DNA of 14,276 bases from Flavobacteriaceae bacterium (GCA_013214275.1 JABSPP010000015.1:1-14276), one strand, 5' to 3'. Positions 1-7,264 are shown, counted from the first letter of the stretch. The notes: generated by a model not told the origin, from the letters alone. Numbers and translations: made by a program.

Positions 1-467
1 GCAGCCGAAAGATCTACAGCCGCCTGGGTGAGAGCCTTTGACTCTTCGTTTGTACTTGTAAAATTTCTAGCTAATGCTGCCTGTTGAAGAATGGCTTCAT
101 CACCAAATGTAGAAAGAGACTGAATAGAGCTTGCAAGATTTTGAAAATCTTTACTAGCATCATTGCTAAAAGTTCCAGCTAATTTTAAAGACGTATTTAA
201 ATTATTTACAGCAGTTTCTTGTTGAGCAGCTAGCGAAATAGAGTCCCTAAACGTGCTGCCTAAAGCTCTAGCAGCTGCGGCTACAGTAGTTGCCGCCGCA
301 AGAAGAGCACCACCGGCTAAAGCCGCTTTGGCAAAGGATGATGAAAAGCTTTTACCAGCTGTATCCCCACCCTTTTGAGCTTGATTTTCTACATCGGTAA
401 AAACCTTTCTAACCGACCCTTCGTCGGTTTCAAAAACTATTTCTACCTGTATTTTATCGTCAGCCAT
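1..467 (-). CDS. Tape measure protein, N-terminal part (partial)
   Basis: The reading frame opens with ATG at 467-465 and stays open to the window edge (155 complete codons), so the C-terminal bulk is missing. It starts MADDKIQVEIVFETDEGSV, a short beta-like segment, then has an Ala/Gly-rich helical stretch at about residues 46-68. A polar helical region follows, rich in Gln, Asn, Ser and Ala, with the pattern FQNLASSIQSLSTFGDEAIL near residues 107-126. This N-terminus is typical of siphovirus tape measure proteins, which set tail length, recruit chaperones and later leave the tail during DNA ejection. Its start overlaps the end of the GT frameshift extension by 8 nt, and tape measure genes normally follow the G/GT pair. 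Function is inferred from composition, motif style and position; confidence is high although the protein is truncated. Confidence 0.9.
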   Translation of the reverse strand, partial: MADDKIQVEIVFETDEGSVRKVFTDVENQAQKGGDTAGKSFSSSFAKAALAGGALLAAATTVAAAARALGSTFRDSISLAAQQETAVNNLNTSLKLAGTFSNDASKDFQNLASSIQSLSTFGDEAILQQAALARNFTSTNEESKALTQAAVDLSA

Positions 468-744
468 GACCCATCCGTTTAAAGAACTCTACGAAATCCA
501 TTTCTTTTCTAAAGCCCTCAGGATATGCCTTCTTTTCAAACCCTCTTCTTATTTCACGCTGGTTTTCTTGTTTAGCGTGCGGGTAAGTAACGATTCTTAA
601 ATCAAGCAAAGCCTCTTGAGCTTCAATGACATCGATAGCTTTGTAATACTCTACCGCTGTCCCGTATTCCATTGCGTCGATGTAATCAGGGGACCATTTG
701 TAAAACCGGGCTAACTTAGCCCGGAAGAAAACATCGACATCTAC
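460..744 (-). CDS. Tail assembly chaperone T domain, made as a -1 frameshift extension (GT)
   Basis: This frame is open from the slippery site (744-750) to a TGA at 462-460. It encodes 94 residues beginning VDVDVFFRAKLARFYKWSPD, then YIDAMEYGTAVEYYKAIDVI. An internal ATG at 672 exists, but coding potential continues upstream of it without a stop to the A AAA AAG heptamer and no SD precedes it, so it is better read as the C-terminal part of a fusion of about 176 residues (82 + 94). In lambda-like and HK97-like phages the GT fusion coats the tape measure protein and recruits tail tube subunits, while G alone is made in excess. Gene position between tail tube and tape measure agrees. The segment around KWSPDYIDAM resembles T domains I know, but the family assignment is by recognition only. 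Confidence 0.82.
   Translation of the reverse strand, partial: VDVDVFFRAKLARFYKWSPDYIDAMEYGTAVEYYKAIDVIEAQEALLDLRIVTYPHAKQENQREIRRGFEKKAYPEGFRKEMDFVEFFKRMGHG
706..724 (-). promoter_or_regulatory. GC-rich stem-loop downstream of the slippery site
   Basis: The minus strand reads CCGGGCTAAGTTAGCCCGG, an 8-bp perfect stem with a 3-nt loop, beginning 19 nt after the slippery heptamer. It is inside the GT reading frame and is followed by TTTT. It may stimulate or tune frameshifting, though 19 nt is longer than the usual 5-9 nt spacer. It could instead act as a weak terminator between G and the tape measure. The structure is certain at sequence level; its role is inferred. Confidence 0.55.
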
Positions 745-989
745 TTTTTTTGCTTATCTATTAGAAGGTCAATTAGCTGATTTACGTGCCCAGGCTCCAT
801 GTCCATGGTTACATCTTTTGGTAGGCCACATTGGCTTAAAAAGTCTGCTACTACACCAAAAGCTTTTGCAGGATCTTCATCCTGGTTAGCGGTCTTACCA
901 AATTCTTGAACTACTGAAACACTTGGCTTAACAAGCTCATATTCCTTGCCGTAAATCTTTGCTTTAATCGCACTTCTGCTAAATTCCAA
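741..989 (-). CDS. Tail assembly chaperone G
   Basis: An 82-residue acidic, soluble protein ending DKQKK just before TAG (743-741). The start is TTG at 989-987: the codon is not ATG, but AAGGA at 1000-996 sits 6 nt upstream and no other good start occurs before residue 60. Length, lack of membrane segments, and position directly after the major tail protein and before the tape measure match the gpG-type chaperone. The last codons (CAA AAA AAG TAG) contain the slippery heptamer that produces the GT form. The role, binding the tape measure protein during tail tube assembly and then being absent from the mature virion, is family knowledge; assignment here rests mainly on the frameshift architecture and gene order. 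Confidence 0.85.
   Translation of the reverse strand: MEFSRSAIKAKIYGKEYELVKPSVSVVQEFGKTANQDEDPAKAFGVVADFLSQCGLPKDVTMDMEPGHVNQLIDLLIDKQKK
744..750 (-). promoter_or_regulatory. Programmed -1 ribosomal frameshift site A AAA AAG
   Basis: On the minus strand the codons CAA AAA AAG precede TAG, giving heptamer A AAA AAG in the correct phase (X XXY YYZ). A -1 slip enters an open frame of 94 codons that starts GTA GAT GTC. A AAA AAG is the highly efficient bacterial slippery site known from dnaX. The seven-A run (751-745) could also allow transcriptional slippage. Confidence 0.85.
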
Positions 990-1006
990 AAAAAGTCCTT
1001 ATGTAA

Positions 1007-1024
1007 GCCCCTCCTTCGAGGGGC
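1007..1024 (-). terminator. Hairpin directly after the major tail protein gene
   Basis: Minus strand GCCCCTCGAAGGAGGGGC forms a 7-bp GC-rich stem with a GAAG loop, 7 nt after the tail protein stop codon. It is not followed at once by a T tract: 12 nt lie between it and seven T residues (994-988), which overlap the SD-to-TTG start region of the chaperone gene. It may be a weak terminator, an mRNA 3'-end stabiliser, or an element lowering chaperone translation. The stem also contains AAGGAGG, but the nearest start is too far away for that to serve as an SD. Confidence 0.5.
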
Positions 1025-1031
1025 GCAGTTA

Positions 1032-1961
1032 TTAAGCTAAAACGTCTTGACTAGAATCACCAAATGCCATGAGGTTGATTCTGTCTTGTACTCCACTGTC
1101 AAGAAGAGCTGAGAATGTTACTTCCATTGTTTGCGCTTCTTCACCAGAGAAGTTAATAGATCCTGGCTTAGGAACAGACTTCCAAAAAGTAATGTCGTAA
1201 GAGCGATCACTAGCTGCAAATCTACTTGGGTGTAAAACTAGCTCACCACCAAGATCAAAGAATGATTGATAGAGTCTAGACTCTCCAAAACCTACAAGTT
1301 CAGTCCCAGATGGTGGAGTATAAACATCACCAACAACAGAACCAACAATAGTTCTCCAGTTAGCTGGAGTCATCTCAAGAAAGCTCATCGTAGCTTCAAC
1401 TGTCTGCCCAGTGTAAAATTCATCGAGGATGAGTTGGGCCGATTGATCGCTGAGGATTGTCGCGGAGGTTGTCTCCATCGTTACCTCAATTCCTCCGGAA
1501 GTTCGGCCAAGATTACCACCTAGTCCAATTCTAGCTCTGTTAAAAGTAAACCCGGTACTAGCGTCGGCAACTGGAGTTACGATAGGACCTTTAAATTCTG
1601 CCTCAATAACAACTGTAGTCTGAGGAGAAACATTTGAATCAAGACTAACCCTAAGAGCTGGACTTGATACACCGTTAGCAATAGCAAGAGCTACAGCTGC
1701 CTCATCCTCACCTGTAGTAAGGGCAATCTCAATTCCGGTCTTGCCAACTATAGCAGGGTCAGTCCCGCCGGCATCTAGATTAAACCAGAGGTAATATTGA
1801 ATAAGCGTGCTGCTAAAATCAGCTTGAGGTACTTCAAATTCGAAGTAGTCATCGCCGAGGTTTGAAGCAACGTCATTTACGTTAAAGTTAAAGCACTCAC
1901 GAGTCCCCCAAGAGACATCGGCAGCACTCAATAAGAATGTACTCTGTTGTGAACTAGCCAT
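1032..1961 (-). CDS. Major tail protein (tail tube)
   Basis: A 309-residue, Thr/Ser/Val-rich, apparently all-beta protein with no membrane segments. The ATG at 1961 is preceded by AAGGAG with good spacing. The C-terminal part, with GEEAQTMEVTFSALLDSGV (about residues 273-291) followed by INLMAFGD, resembles the end of siphovirus tail tube subunits, where a strand-rich core polymerises into stacked hexameric rings. The neighbours fit: tail terminator upstream, G/GT chaperones and tape measure downstream. It is somewhat longer than many tube proteins of about 150-250 residues, so an extra surface domain is possible, perhaps in the segment around residues 60-130 (GGTDPAIVGKTGIEIALTTG and after). 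A hairpin follows the stop codon, as expected for a highly expressed gene. Identification rests on position, composition and C-terminal pattern. Confidence 0.8.
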   Translation of the reverse strand: MASSQQSTFLLSAADVSWGTRECFNFNVNDVASNLGDDYFEFEVPQADFSSTLIQYYLWFNLDAGGTDPAIVGKTGIEIALTTGEDEAAVALAIANGVSSPALRVSLDSNVSPQTTVVIEAEFKGPIVTPVADASTGFTFNRARIGLGGNLGRTSGGIEVTMETTSATILSDQSAQLILDEFYTGQTVEATMSFLEMTPANWRTIVGSVVGDVYTPPSGTELVGFGESRLYQSFFDLGGELVLHPSRFAASDRSYDITFWKSVPKPGSINFSGEEAQTMEVTFSALLDSGVQDRINLMAFGDSSQDVLA

Positions 1962-1973
1962 GCTTACATCTCC

Positions 1974-2432
1974 TTATGTAGTAGCAATGAAGAGAACGAC
2001 ATCGATCTCTATTGTAGCCTTTATGATATTGTCATTTGTTGCATCGATATCATTTGGTGTTATACCGATTGAAACAACCTTTTCTATGTTGCCATCATTG
2101 GCAGCTTTATAATCTTCTACGTTTTTGAAGTTTATAATATCTAGCCTAATGCAGTTTGCTATTTGCATCAACTCGTCGCGAGCCTCAATAGAGCTAGTAA
2201 AACCTTGCTTAAAAACGCTAATAAAGACGTTTTGTGTTTCCTGAATAAAGTTATCGCTTTGCTCCGTAGAGGTCGTTGGATTAAGCGTAATGTGATAAGA
2301 GCGGTCAAGTAATGTCTTTGGAATGTTTCCAATATCCTCTAGCGAGCCCTTCCATTCTTGGTAAGTAGGCTCTACTACTGACATCCTAGTGTTGATATAG
2401 TCTCTTACTTGAGACAAATCATTACTGCTCAT
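1974..2432 (-). CDS. Probable tail terminator / tail completion protein
   Basis: 152 residues, mixed alpha/beta. It starts MSSNDLSQVRDYINTRMSVV, an N-terminal helix as in tail terminators, and continues with strands such as SYHITLNP and a C-terminal pair KATIEIDVVLFIA. This layout (helix, strand, long helix at about residues 65-100, C-terminal strands) resembles the lambda gpU/HK97 gp10 terminator fold, which caps the tube and joins it to the head. The start overlaps the adaptor stop as ATGA, so translation is probably coupled; no strong SD is seen. The position between the head-tail adaptor and the tail tube gene is the classical one for this role. There is no diagnostic motif, so this is a positional and fold-style call. 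Confidence 0.6.
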   Translation of the reverse strand: MSSNDLSQVRDYINTRMSVVEPTYQEWKGSLEDIGNIPKTLLDRSYHITLNPTTSTEQSDNFIQETQNVFISVFKQGFTSSIEARDELMQIANCIRLDIINFKNVEDYKAANDGNIEKVVSIGITPNDIDATNDNIIKATIEIDVVLFIATT

Positions 2433-3121
2433 ATTTTATCAAACTCGATTGTGCGTAGACTGATTTGATCGTTACTATCGTCCTCGCCGTCGCCATCTAG
2501 ATCTACCTTGATCCTGGCCCTATCTCGAGCTTCTGCCTCCATGTTTTTATATCGTAATGCTTTTTGGTGGAATATGTCATTGGTAGCGTTAGAGATACCT
2601 TCAAAGATCATCCTAAGCACCATAAATCTGGACCAGTCTATAAACTCAGATAGGTCTAAAAGATCCGCTAATGTAATCGTCGATTCGTCTTTTTTAAAAA
2701 ATCCGTTTTCTTCAAGAACCTTTAATATTCTTTGCTGTGCTGCGCGATGAACATCTAGGAAAGAATTTCTGCCTTCACGAACCCAGTTAAGGATATTAGG
2801 CTCATATGCAGTGAGAAGTTGATCATTGGAGAAAAGGCTATCGTTAGAAGCAGTAACTACTTCAATGTTCGCAGAGAAAGTGTCAGGACCACTGCTTCCT
2901 GCTGTAACCCTGACGGTGACAGCCTGGTTTCCATCCGTGGTGTACTGCCAGTCTAGATAAGCGTCACTAGTGACGTCGATAAAGCCGTAACCTGCAAAAG
3001 GCTCTATCTCTATTAGACTAATAGCAGATTCATCGGGAGTCACATAACTCTTCCTGGCATCTAATCTAGTTCTATCATTTACTTGAACGGTAGCCTCTAG
3101 TTCTATTACAGGAAAAATCAT
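2429..3121 (-). CDS. Head-tail adaptor (gp6/gp15-like) with C-terminal DxDGDGxxD motif
   Basis: I place the start at ATG 3121-3119, giving 230 residues: GGAG lies 6 nt upstream and the ATG overlaps the previous stop as ATGA. A longer frame back to 3139 has no SD. Residues 1-90 look like a beta domain, and residues about 98-200 are strongly helical (LNWVREGRNSFLDVHRAAQQ, then DLSEFIDWSRFMVLRMIFEG), as in connector proteins that dock on the portal ring. The tail end carries DLDGDGEDD at residues 207-215, a calcium-loop signature like those of dockerins and EF-hand loops. Similar acidic C-termini occur on adaptor proteins of other phages as I recall. The gene opens the connector block just ahead of the tail terminator. 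The adaptor role is likely; calcium binding is inferred from the motif only. Confidence 0.65.
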   Translation of the reverse strand: MIFPVIELEATVQVNDRTRLDARKSYVTPDESAISLIEIEPFAGYGFIDVTSDAYLDWQYTTDGNQAVTVRVTAGSSGPDTFSANIEVVTASNDSLFSNDQLLTAYEPNILNWVREGRNSFLDVHRAAQQRILKVLEENGFFKKDESTITLADLLDLSEFIDWSRFMVLRMIFEGISNATNDIFHQKALRYKNMEAEARDRARIKVDLDGDGEDDSNDQISLRTIEFDKI

Positions 3122-3372
3122 AATTTGCTCCAATCCCACAAAGACTTAGCCCTGCTTTCACCTTTAAGTGAGTTTAGGCAATGGTTTTCTTCTTTTAATA
3201 ATAAGTACAAAATCCAATCTATAAAAGCTCTTTGATACTTAAACCAACCATCTGGCTTGGCTAAATATGCTTTTGCGGTTCTTTGACTAATTGATTGATC
3301 GGGATGACCGCCAAGTATTACACTCCACAGCTGAGATAATGAAACCCCTAAATTGTAGAGATATTGCTTCAT
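3118..3372 (-). CDS. Small phage protein of the family often misannotated 'DNA helicase UvrD'
   Basis: 84 residues with the pattern KQYLYNLGVSLSQL, then LGGHPDQSISQRTAKA, an aromatic helix WFKYQRAFIDWILYLLL and a late NHCLNSL. This arrangement (YLYN.G..L.QL, LGG.PD.S.S.R and a C-terminal HC) is a pattern I recognise from small proteins of many Gram-negative phages that databases sometimes label UvrD. At this length it cannot be a helicase: no Walker motif is present. It has a hydrophobic helix near residues 49-60 but no convincing signal peptide. It overlaps its upstream neighbour as ATGA (3372-3369) and its stop overlaps the adaptor ATG. The real function is unknown to me; fibre or lysis association would be guesses from the neighbourhood. 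Confidence 0.6.
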   Translation of the reverse strand: MKQYLYNLGVSLSQLWSVILGGHPDQSISQRTAKAYLAKPDGWFKYQRAFIDWILYLLLKEENHCLNSLKGESRAKSLWDWSKL

Positions 3373-4118
3373 AATAAATCCGTGTAAGTAACAAAACTTA
3401 CTGTTGCGTAACTTCCACTGACTACTGCATTGTCTTTTGTTGATATTCTCAAAAAGGCTAATTGCATCGGGTTGTAATTAGCATAAAAACTTAATGACGA
3501 AATATAACTAAAAACAACTGTAGTAAGACCGTTAGGAATTTCAGGCAAATTACTACTAAAATAGTGTTCGTTGCCTAGTTCAAATATGCTTCGTGCTGTA
3601 TCTATAGTAATTCTTTGAGCCAAGACTGGTGTCTCAACTGAATCTGGGTGCCAAATATAGTAATCTAGATAAATATCGCTCTCGCCAACATTAAGATCAT
3701 TTTCAAATTGCAATTCTGCTTTTTCGACTACAAGCACACTGTTTTCAGTAGGAGCTAAATCCCATACGCTATTGCCTAGGCTTGCCCATGAGCTATCATC
3801 GCAAAAATTATGACTAACAATAGTGCTAAAATCATTTACTGGTTTTGCTGCAACTACTAATGGTGTTCCAAATTGATCTTCTGTACTAAATTTTACTAAT
3901 TCAGCATTGTTATTTTTATAAATTACTAATGAGCTTAAAAAATCTGCAAAGGACTGACTATATAAGGTATCAATAACCTCAATGTAATCATACTTCATAA
4001 AAACTATGTCATCAGTATTAAAAAGATATTCATCTCCGTCCTGATAGCCAAAAGCTTGATTTAAGGGAGCTGCGTCGTTTATATCTTGGTATTGTTGCTC
4101 AGATAATTTATAAATCAT
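3369..4118 (-). CDS. Unrecognised beta-rich protein of the fibre cassette
   Basis: 249 residues. ATG at 4118 overlaps the fibre stop as TAATG, with AGGA upstream. The N-terminal 60 residues (MIYKLSEQQYQDINDAAPLN and on) look like a small adaptor segment. From about residue 105 (HNFCDDSSWASLG) to the end it is dominated by alternating hydrophobic/polar strands rich in Ser, Thr, Val and aromatics, suggesting a beta-sandwich. The acidic, aromatic-rich composition and tight coupling to the fibre gene suggest a virion surface protein, possibly a second receptor-binding or fibre-tip component or a fibre assembly partner. I see no catalytic motif. By eye it is more AT-rich than the tail genes, which would fit separate acquisition. 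Confidence 0.45.
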   Translation of the reverse strand: MIYKLSEQQYQDINDAAPLNQAFGYQDGDEYLFNTDDIVFMKYDYIEVIDTLYSQSFADFLSSLVIYKNNNAELVKFSTEDQFGTPLVVAAKPVNDFSTIVSHNFCDDSSWASLGNSVWDLAPTENSVLVVEKAELQFENDLNVGESDIYLDYYIWHPDSVETPVLAQRITIDTARSIFELGNEHYFSSNLPEIPNGLTTVVFSYISSLSFYANYNPMQLAFLRISTKDNAVVSGSYATVSFVTYTDLL

Positions 4119-7100
4119 TATATTTTCCTAATTTCAAAAATTGACGTACCTGTAGGCATTTGAACGACACCTGCTGCGCCCTGTTGTGTAACTTGTATTT
4201 GAATTGTGTCACTAGCAGAGAATTGAAACGTCTCGGATAAAAAAGTAGATGAATTGTTGTGACCGGAACCGTTTCTTATATATGTAGAACAGCTAATAGT
4301 TTGTGGTGTTGTTCCATTAACACTAAAACCAAATCCTGGGGCTGACCTTGGAGCGGTTGATTGAAGAAAAATGTTAAATGCTAATTCGTATGTACCAGCG
4401 GTGTTTATTGTAATTGTATTGCTGCTTACTGAAATGTCGCTTCCTATCTCGTCAAAAATTGGTACGTTATTTATACCGTTTAATGTGCTTGTAGCTATTG
4501 GTTGTACACTTCCCACTAGTATGTTAGTGAATTTTGCAATTCTATTACTGCCTTGCGTGCCAGGTATTCCCTGCGGTCCTTGAGGACCCGTTAAATTACC
4601 TTTTGCTGAACCCCATGAAGTTGTTGCTTCAGATGTGTAAAAATCTCCTGAAACATTATCTAGGTAAAAGGCTTGCTGTGGAGCAGGGTCAGATGGTGCT
4701 CCCGCTTGCGATGTTATAGTTGAGTTTCCGTCGTTGCCTTGCGGTCCTTGAAATTGATCTGTGTTAATGTCATAGCTTACATCTACCGAAGCCGTAATTT
4801 GTAAACCGCCCCCAGTAGTAGTTCTATTTAAATTTAAAAACTGTCCTGCTGTTACCGGAATACTTACAGGGTTTACTGATGTAGTTCCATTATGATTTAC
4901 AGATCCAACAACGATGCCATCAATTTCAATATTAATATTTGAGTTTGTGGCAGAGGCTACAGTAGAAACCGCTATAGAAGTTATAGTCCCATCTTGATTA
5001 AAACAAGCGCCCGTGTTTACAGATGTAAGCCCATTTCCCCATGACAATCTACCAGGAGTCACTTGACCATCTTCGCAAGTGTAATTTTTAACTGCTGTAA
5101 CTGTTCCGGGTACAATCGCAGAGTCTATTACATCTTGTATTGTAGCTTTTGATGGCGCGTTATTATTGCTTTTATCAATTAGAGCTAGTTCATCCAAAGC
5201 ATCGACTGTTATGCTTGGTAATGAATTCATTTCTACATCAACTAGATTACTACCCCTAGTAAGTCTTTTTGCTAAATTTGCCGGCAATATGTCTTGAGAC
5301 ACATCTCTTTTGACGTCGTTAAATAAATAATTGCAATTGTTTATTTGAATAATGCCGTAATCATTTGTTGCAGCAGTATAAAAATTGCAATCGGTCATTA
5401 GTACTTGGTTTGCTGGCAAGTCAGCAGCGCTAGAAAATATTGCTCTACCGCTTCCATCTCTTAAAAAAGCATCGCAATCTGTTAGCGTAAGAGATCCGCT
5501 TTGATGCTCTATTGAAGGAACTGCTAAACAGTCTACAAAGGTTACAGATGGACCATTTAATAAAACTGAGCCTGACCCTGTAGATCTAACAAAAAAGTGC
5601 GCACTAGACCCAGTTGAAAAATTAAGCTCCCCCTCTAGTCCTATGTCTCTATAAACATAAAAGCTAGCAGCGGTAGATGCATTTATAGCCCCACCAGTGC
5701 CATTTATATCAAAAGTAATATTGTCAAAAAAACAAGAACCTAAGCATCCCGTTAAGTCTAAAACATGACCGCCTACTGCTGAGCCATCGTCCAATTGAAG
5801 ACCAACCATTCTTATTCTTAAGGCACCAACAAAAGTGTGCTGACCTTGAATTTCTACAACCTGACTATCAATCGGACTGTCGATATATGATTCAAGTGTT
5901 AAATTAGTCTTGCTGGCAAAATCAAGATCTTCTGTATAAGTATTAGGAAAAATTGAAATAGTTTGATCGTTTTGTGTTACGGCGTTAATTGCAGCTTGAA
6001 TAGTTTCAAAAGCGTCACCAGGATTTAAGCCTGAATTTGCATCATTGCCATTAGTTCCGTCTACATATAAAAATCTGCCTGTAGTTGGAAATAAAATATT
6101 GGTTAACTCGTCAATAGCCGCTTGGACTTCTGTAGCTGATAAACGATTAATTACGCTTGGGTCAAAGTCTATTTGATCTGCATCATAATCAGATGCTAAA
6201 GGCAGTACGGAGCCTGTTCTTCCGTTCCAGCTATTAACTCCGCCAATAGAACTAGCTGCGACTGGTTCAAAATTGCCAGTGCTTAAATTGTATTGAAGAA
6301 CATCATCATCAGCTAATCCTGTAAGATCAACATCGTTATGAGTGTCAATAGATCCGTCTGCTGAAACCTTGGCATTGTTTAATGTGACTTGAGATTGAAT
6401 AGCTACGTCTTCGTTAGTTCTATCAATTATTTCTTGAGATATATCGGTCTGATTGGTTGCAATTTGGTTGAGCTGTGCCTGTGTGGCAAATTTGTTGGTT
6501 GTAGCAGCATCGTCTATTTGATCTGCGTCATAATCGCCTGAGACTGAAACAACTGCACCGCTTCTTCCGTTAAAACTTGTCACTGCGCCTGATGCAAGAT
6601 CTGCTATGTCTTGCGCTGTAGTTTTCTTAACGTTGTTAGAGTCATCTACGTCAGCAAATAATATTTCATCTGCACCATTAACTGTTCCCGCTGTAGCAGA
6701 GTTTATGTCTAGTGAAATTGTCCTATCTGCACTTAAGTCACCGCCGCCCTGAATGGGAGCATTAGTGTTTATATTTCTGTTTTCTAAAACCGTAATGTCC
6801 GCTGCATTAGATGTTATTTGACCTTGAAGAATTGCATCAGCATTACCTCTATCTATAACTTCTTGAGCGATGTCAGTTTGATTTGTGGCTATTTGGTCAA
6901 GCTCGGATTGAGTTGCAAACTTATTTGTTGTTGTTGAGTCATCGATATCATCGGCATCTAAAACAACTACACCTGTTTGCCCATTAACCGATGTCACGCC
7001 GCCAATAGATGAAGCTGGCACGGCTTCCCAGTTTCCTGATACGGTGTTGTATTGAATAATATCGCCGTCTGCCAATCCGGTTAGATCTACATCGTTAAGA

Positions 7101-7264
7101 TCACCTAAATCTGATATTGTTGATCCAATAAGAAAACCGCCTACGGTAGACCCATCGCCTCCGTAGAAAAGATCTAAATCTGTGTCGTAAACAATCTCAC
7201 CTTGCAAAAGCGTGTTTGAAGTTCTGTCGGCTGTTGAGGTTCTTGCTAGTCTAATTGTTGCCAT
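4118..7264 (-). CDS. Modular fibre protein: Mtd-like N-terminus, beta-helix, collagen-like, C1q/TNF-like tip
   Basis: 1048 residues, the largest gene here. Residues 1-45 (LLQGEIVYDTDLDLFYGGDG) resemble the N-terminal attachment domain of major tropism determinant-type fibres. Residues 50-370 hold repeated modules: DVDLTGLADxDxxQYN (58 and 311), NGxxGxV blocks (94, 232, 347), and TTNKFATQxxLxQIATNQTD (112 and 255). Residues about 398-650 start with YVDGTNGNDANSG and look like a right-handed pectate-lyase-type beta-helix. Collagen-like triplets occur at 838-847 and 892-906 (GPQGPQGIPGTQG). The last 140 residues resemble a C1q/TNF-like trimer tip. This is a trimeric receptor-binding fibre; a depolymerase activity of the helix is possible but no catalytic residues can be assigned. 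It starts in a TAATG overlap with GAGAGG upstream. It lies behind the capsid gene, not in the tail-tip block. Confidence 0.85.
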   Translation of the reverse strand: MATIRLARTSTADRTSNTLLQGEIVYDTDLDLFYGGDGSTVGGFLIGSTISDLGDLNDVDLTGLADGDIIQYNTVSGNWEAVPASSIGGVTSVNGQTGVVVLDADDIDDSTTTNKFATQSELDQIATNQTDIAQEVIDRGNADAILQGQITSNAADITVLENRNINTNAPIQGGGDLSADRTISLDINSATAGTVNGADEILFADVDDSNNVKKTTAQDIADLASGAVTSFNGRSGAVVSVSGDYDADQIDDAATTNKFATQAQLNQIATNQTDISQEIIDRTNEDVAIQSQVTLNNAKVSADGSIDTHNDVDLTGLADDDVLQYNLSTGNFEPVAASSIGGVNSWNGRTGSVLPLASDYDADQIDFDPSVINRLSATEVQAAIDELTNILFPTTGRFLYVDGTNGNDANSGLNPGDAFETIQAAINAVTQNDQTISIFPNTYTEDLDFASKTNLTLESYIDSPIDSQVVEIQGQHTFVGALRIRMVGLQLDDGSAVGGHVLDLTGCLGSCFFDNITFDINGTGGAINASTAASFYVYRDIGLEGELNFSTGSSAHFFVRSTGSGSVLLNGPSVTFVDCLAVPSIEHQSGSLTLTDCDAFLRDGSGRAIFSSAADLPANQVLMTDCNFYTAATNDYGIIQINNCNYLFNDVKRDVSQDILPANLAKRLTRGSNLVDVEMNSLPSITVDALDELALIDKSNNNAPSKATIQDVIDSAIVPGTVTAVKNYTCEDGQVTPGRLSWGNGLTSVNTGACFNQDGTITSIAVSTVASATNSNINIEIDGIVVGSVNHNGTTSVNPVSIPVTAGQFLNLNRTTTGGGLQITASVDVSYDINTDQFQGPQGNDGNSTITSQAGAPSDPAPQQAFYLDNVSGDFYTSEATTSWGSAKGNLTGPQGPQGIPGTQGSNRIAKFTNILVGSVQPIATSTLNGINNVPIFDEIGSDISVSSNTITINTAGTYELAFNIFLQSTAPRSAPGFGFSVNGTTPQTISCSTYIRNGSGHNNSSTFLSETFQFSASDTIQIQVTQQGAAGVVQMPTGTSIFEIRKI

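Noticed and set aside
460..672. A free-standing 70-residue gene starting at the internal ATG 672
   Set aside because: The frame continues upstream without a stop to the slippery heptamer, has coding character there, and the internal ATG lacks an SD, so it is treated as the end of the GT fusion.
1266..1523. Plus-strand open frames, for example here and at 8227-8472, 8862-9155 and 10152-10427
   Set aside because: All lie antisense inside well-supported minus-strand genes, with no SD, no coupling and unnatural composition; they are shadows.
3119..3139. An upstream start for the head-tail adaptor at 3139
   Set aside because: The ATG at 3121 has GGAG at good spacing and an ATGA overlap with the previous gene; the extra six residues are unsupported.
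4371..4719. Hydrophobic plus-strand frames that might be holins
   Set aside because: They are antisense to the C-terminal and collagen-like coding region of the fibre and show no translation signals.
6160..6980. Similar DNA stretches in the fibre gene as a possible tandem repeat or CRISPR-like array
   Set aside because: The copies are diverged, in frame and far apart, and match protein module repeats; spacing is not array-like.
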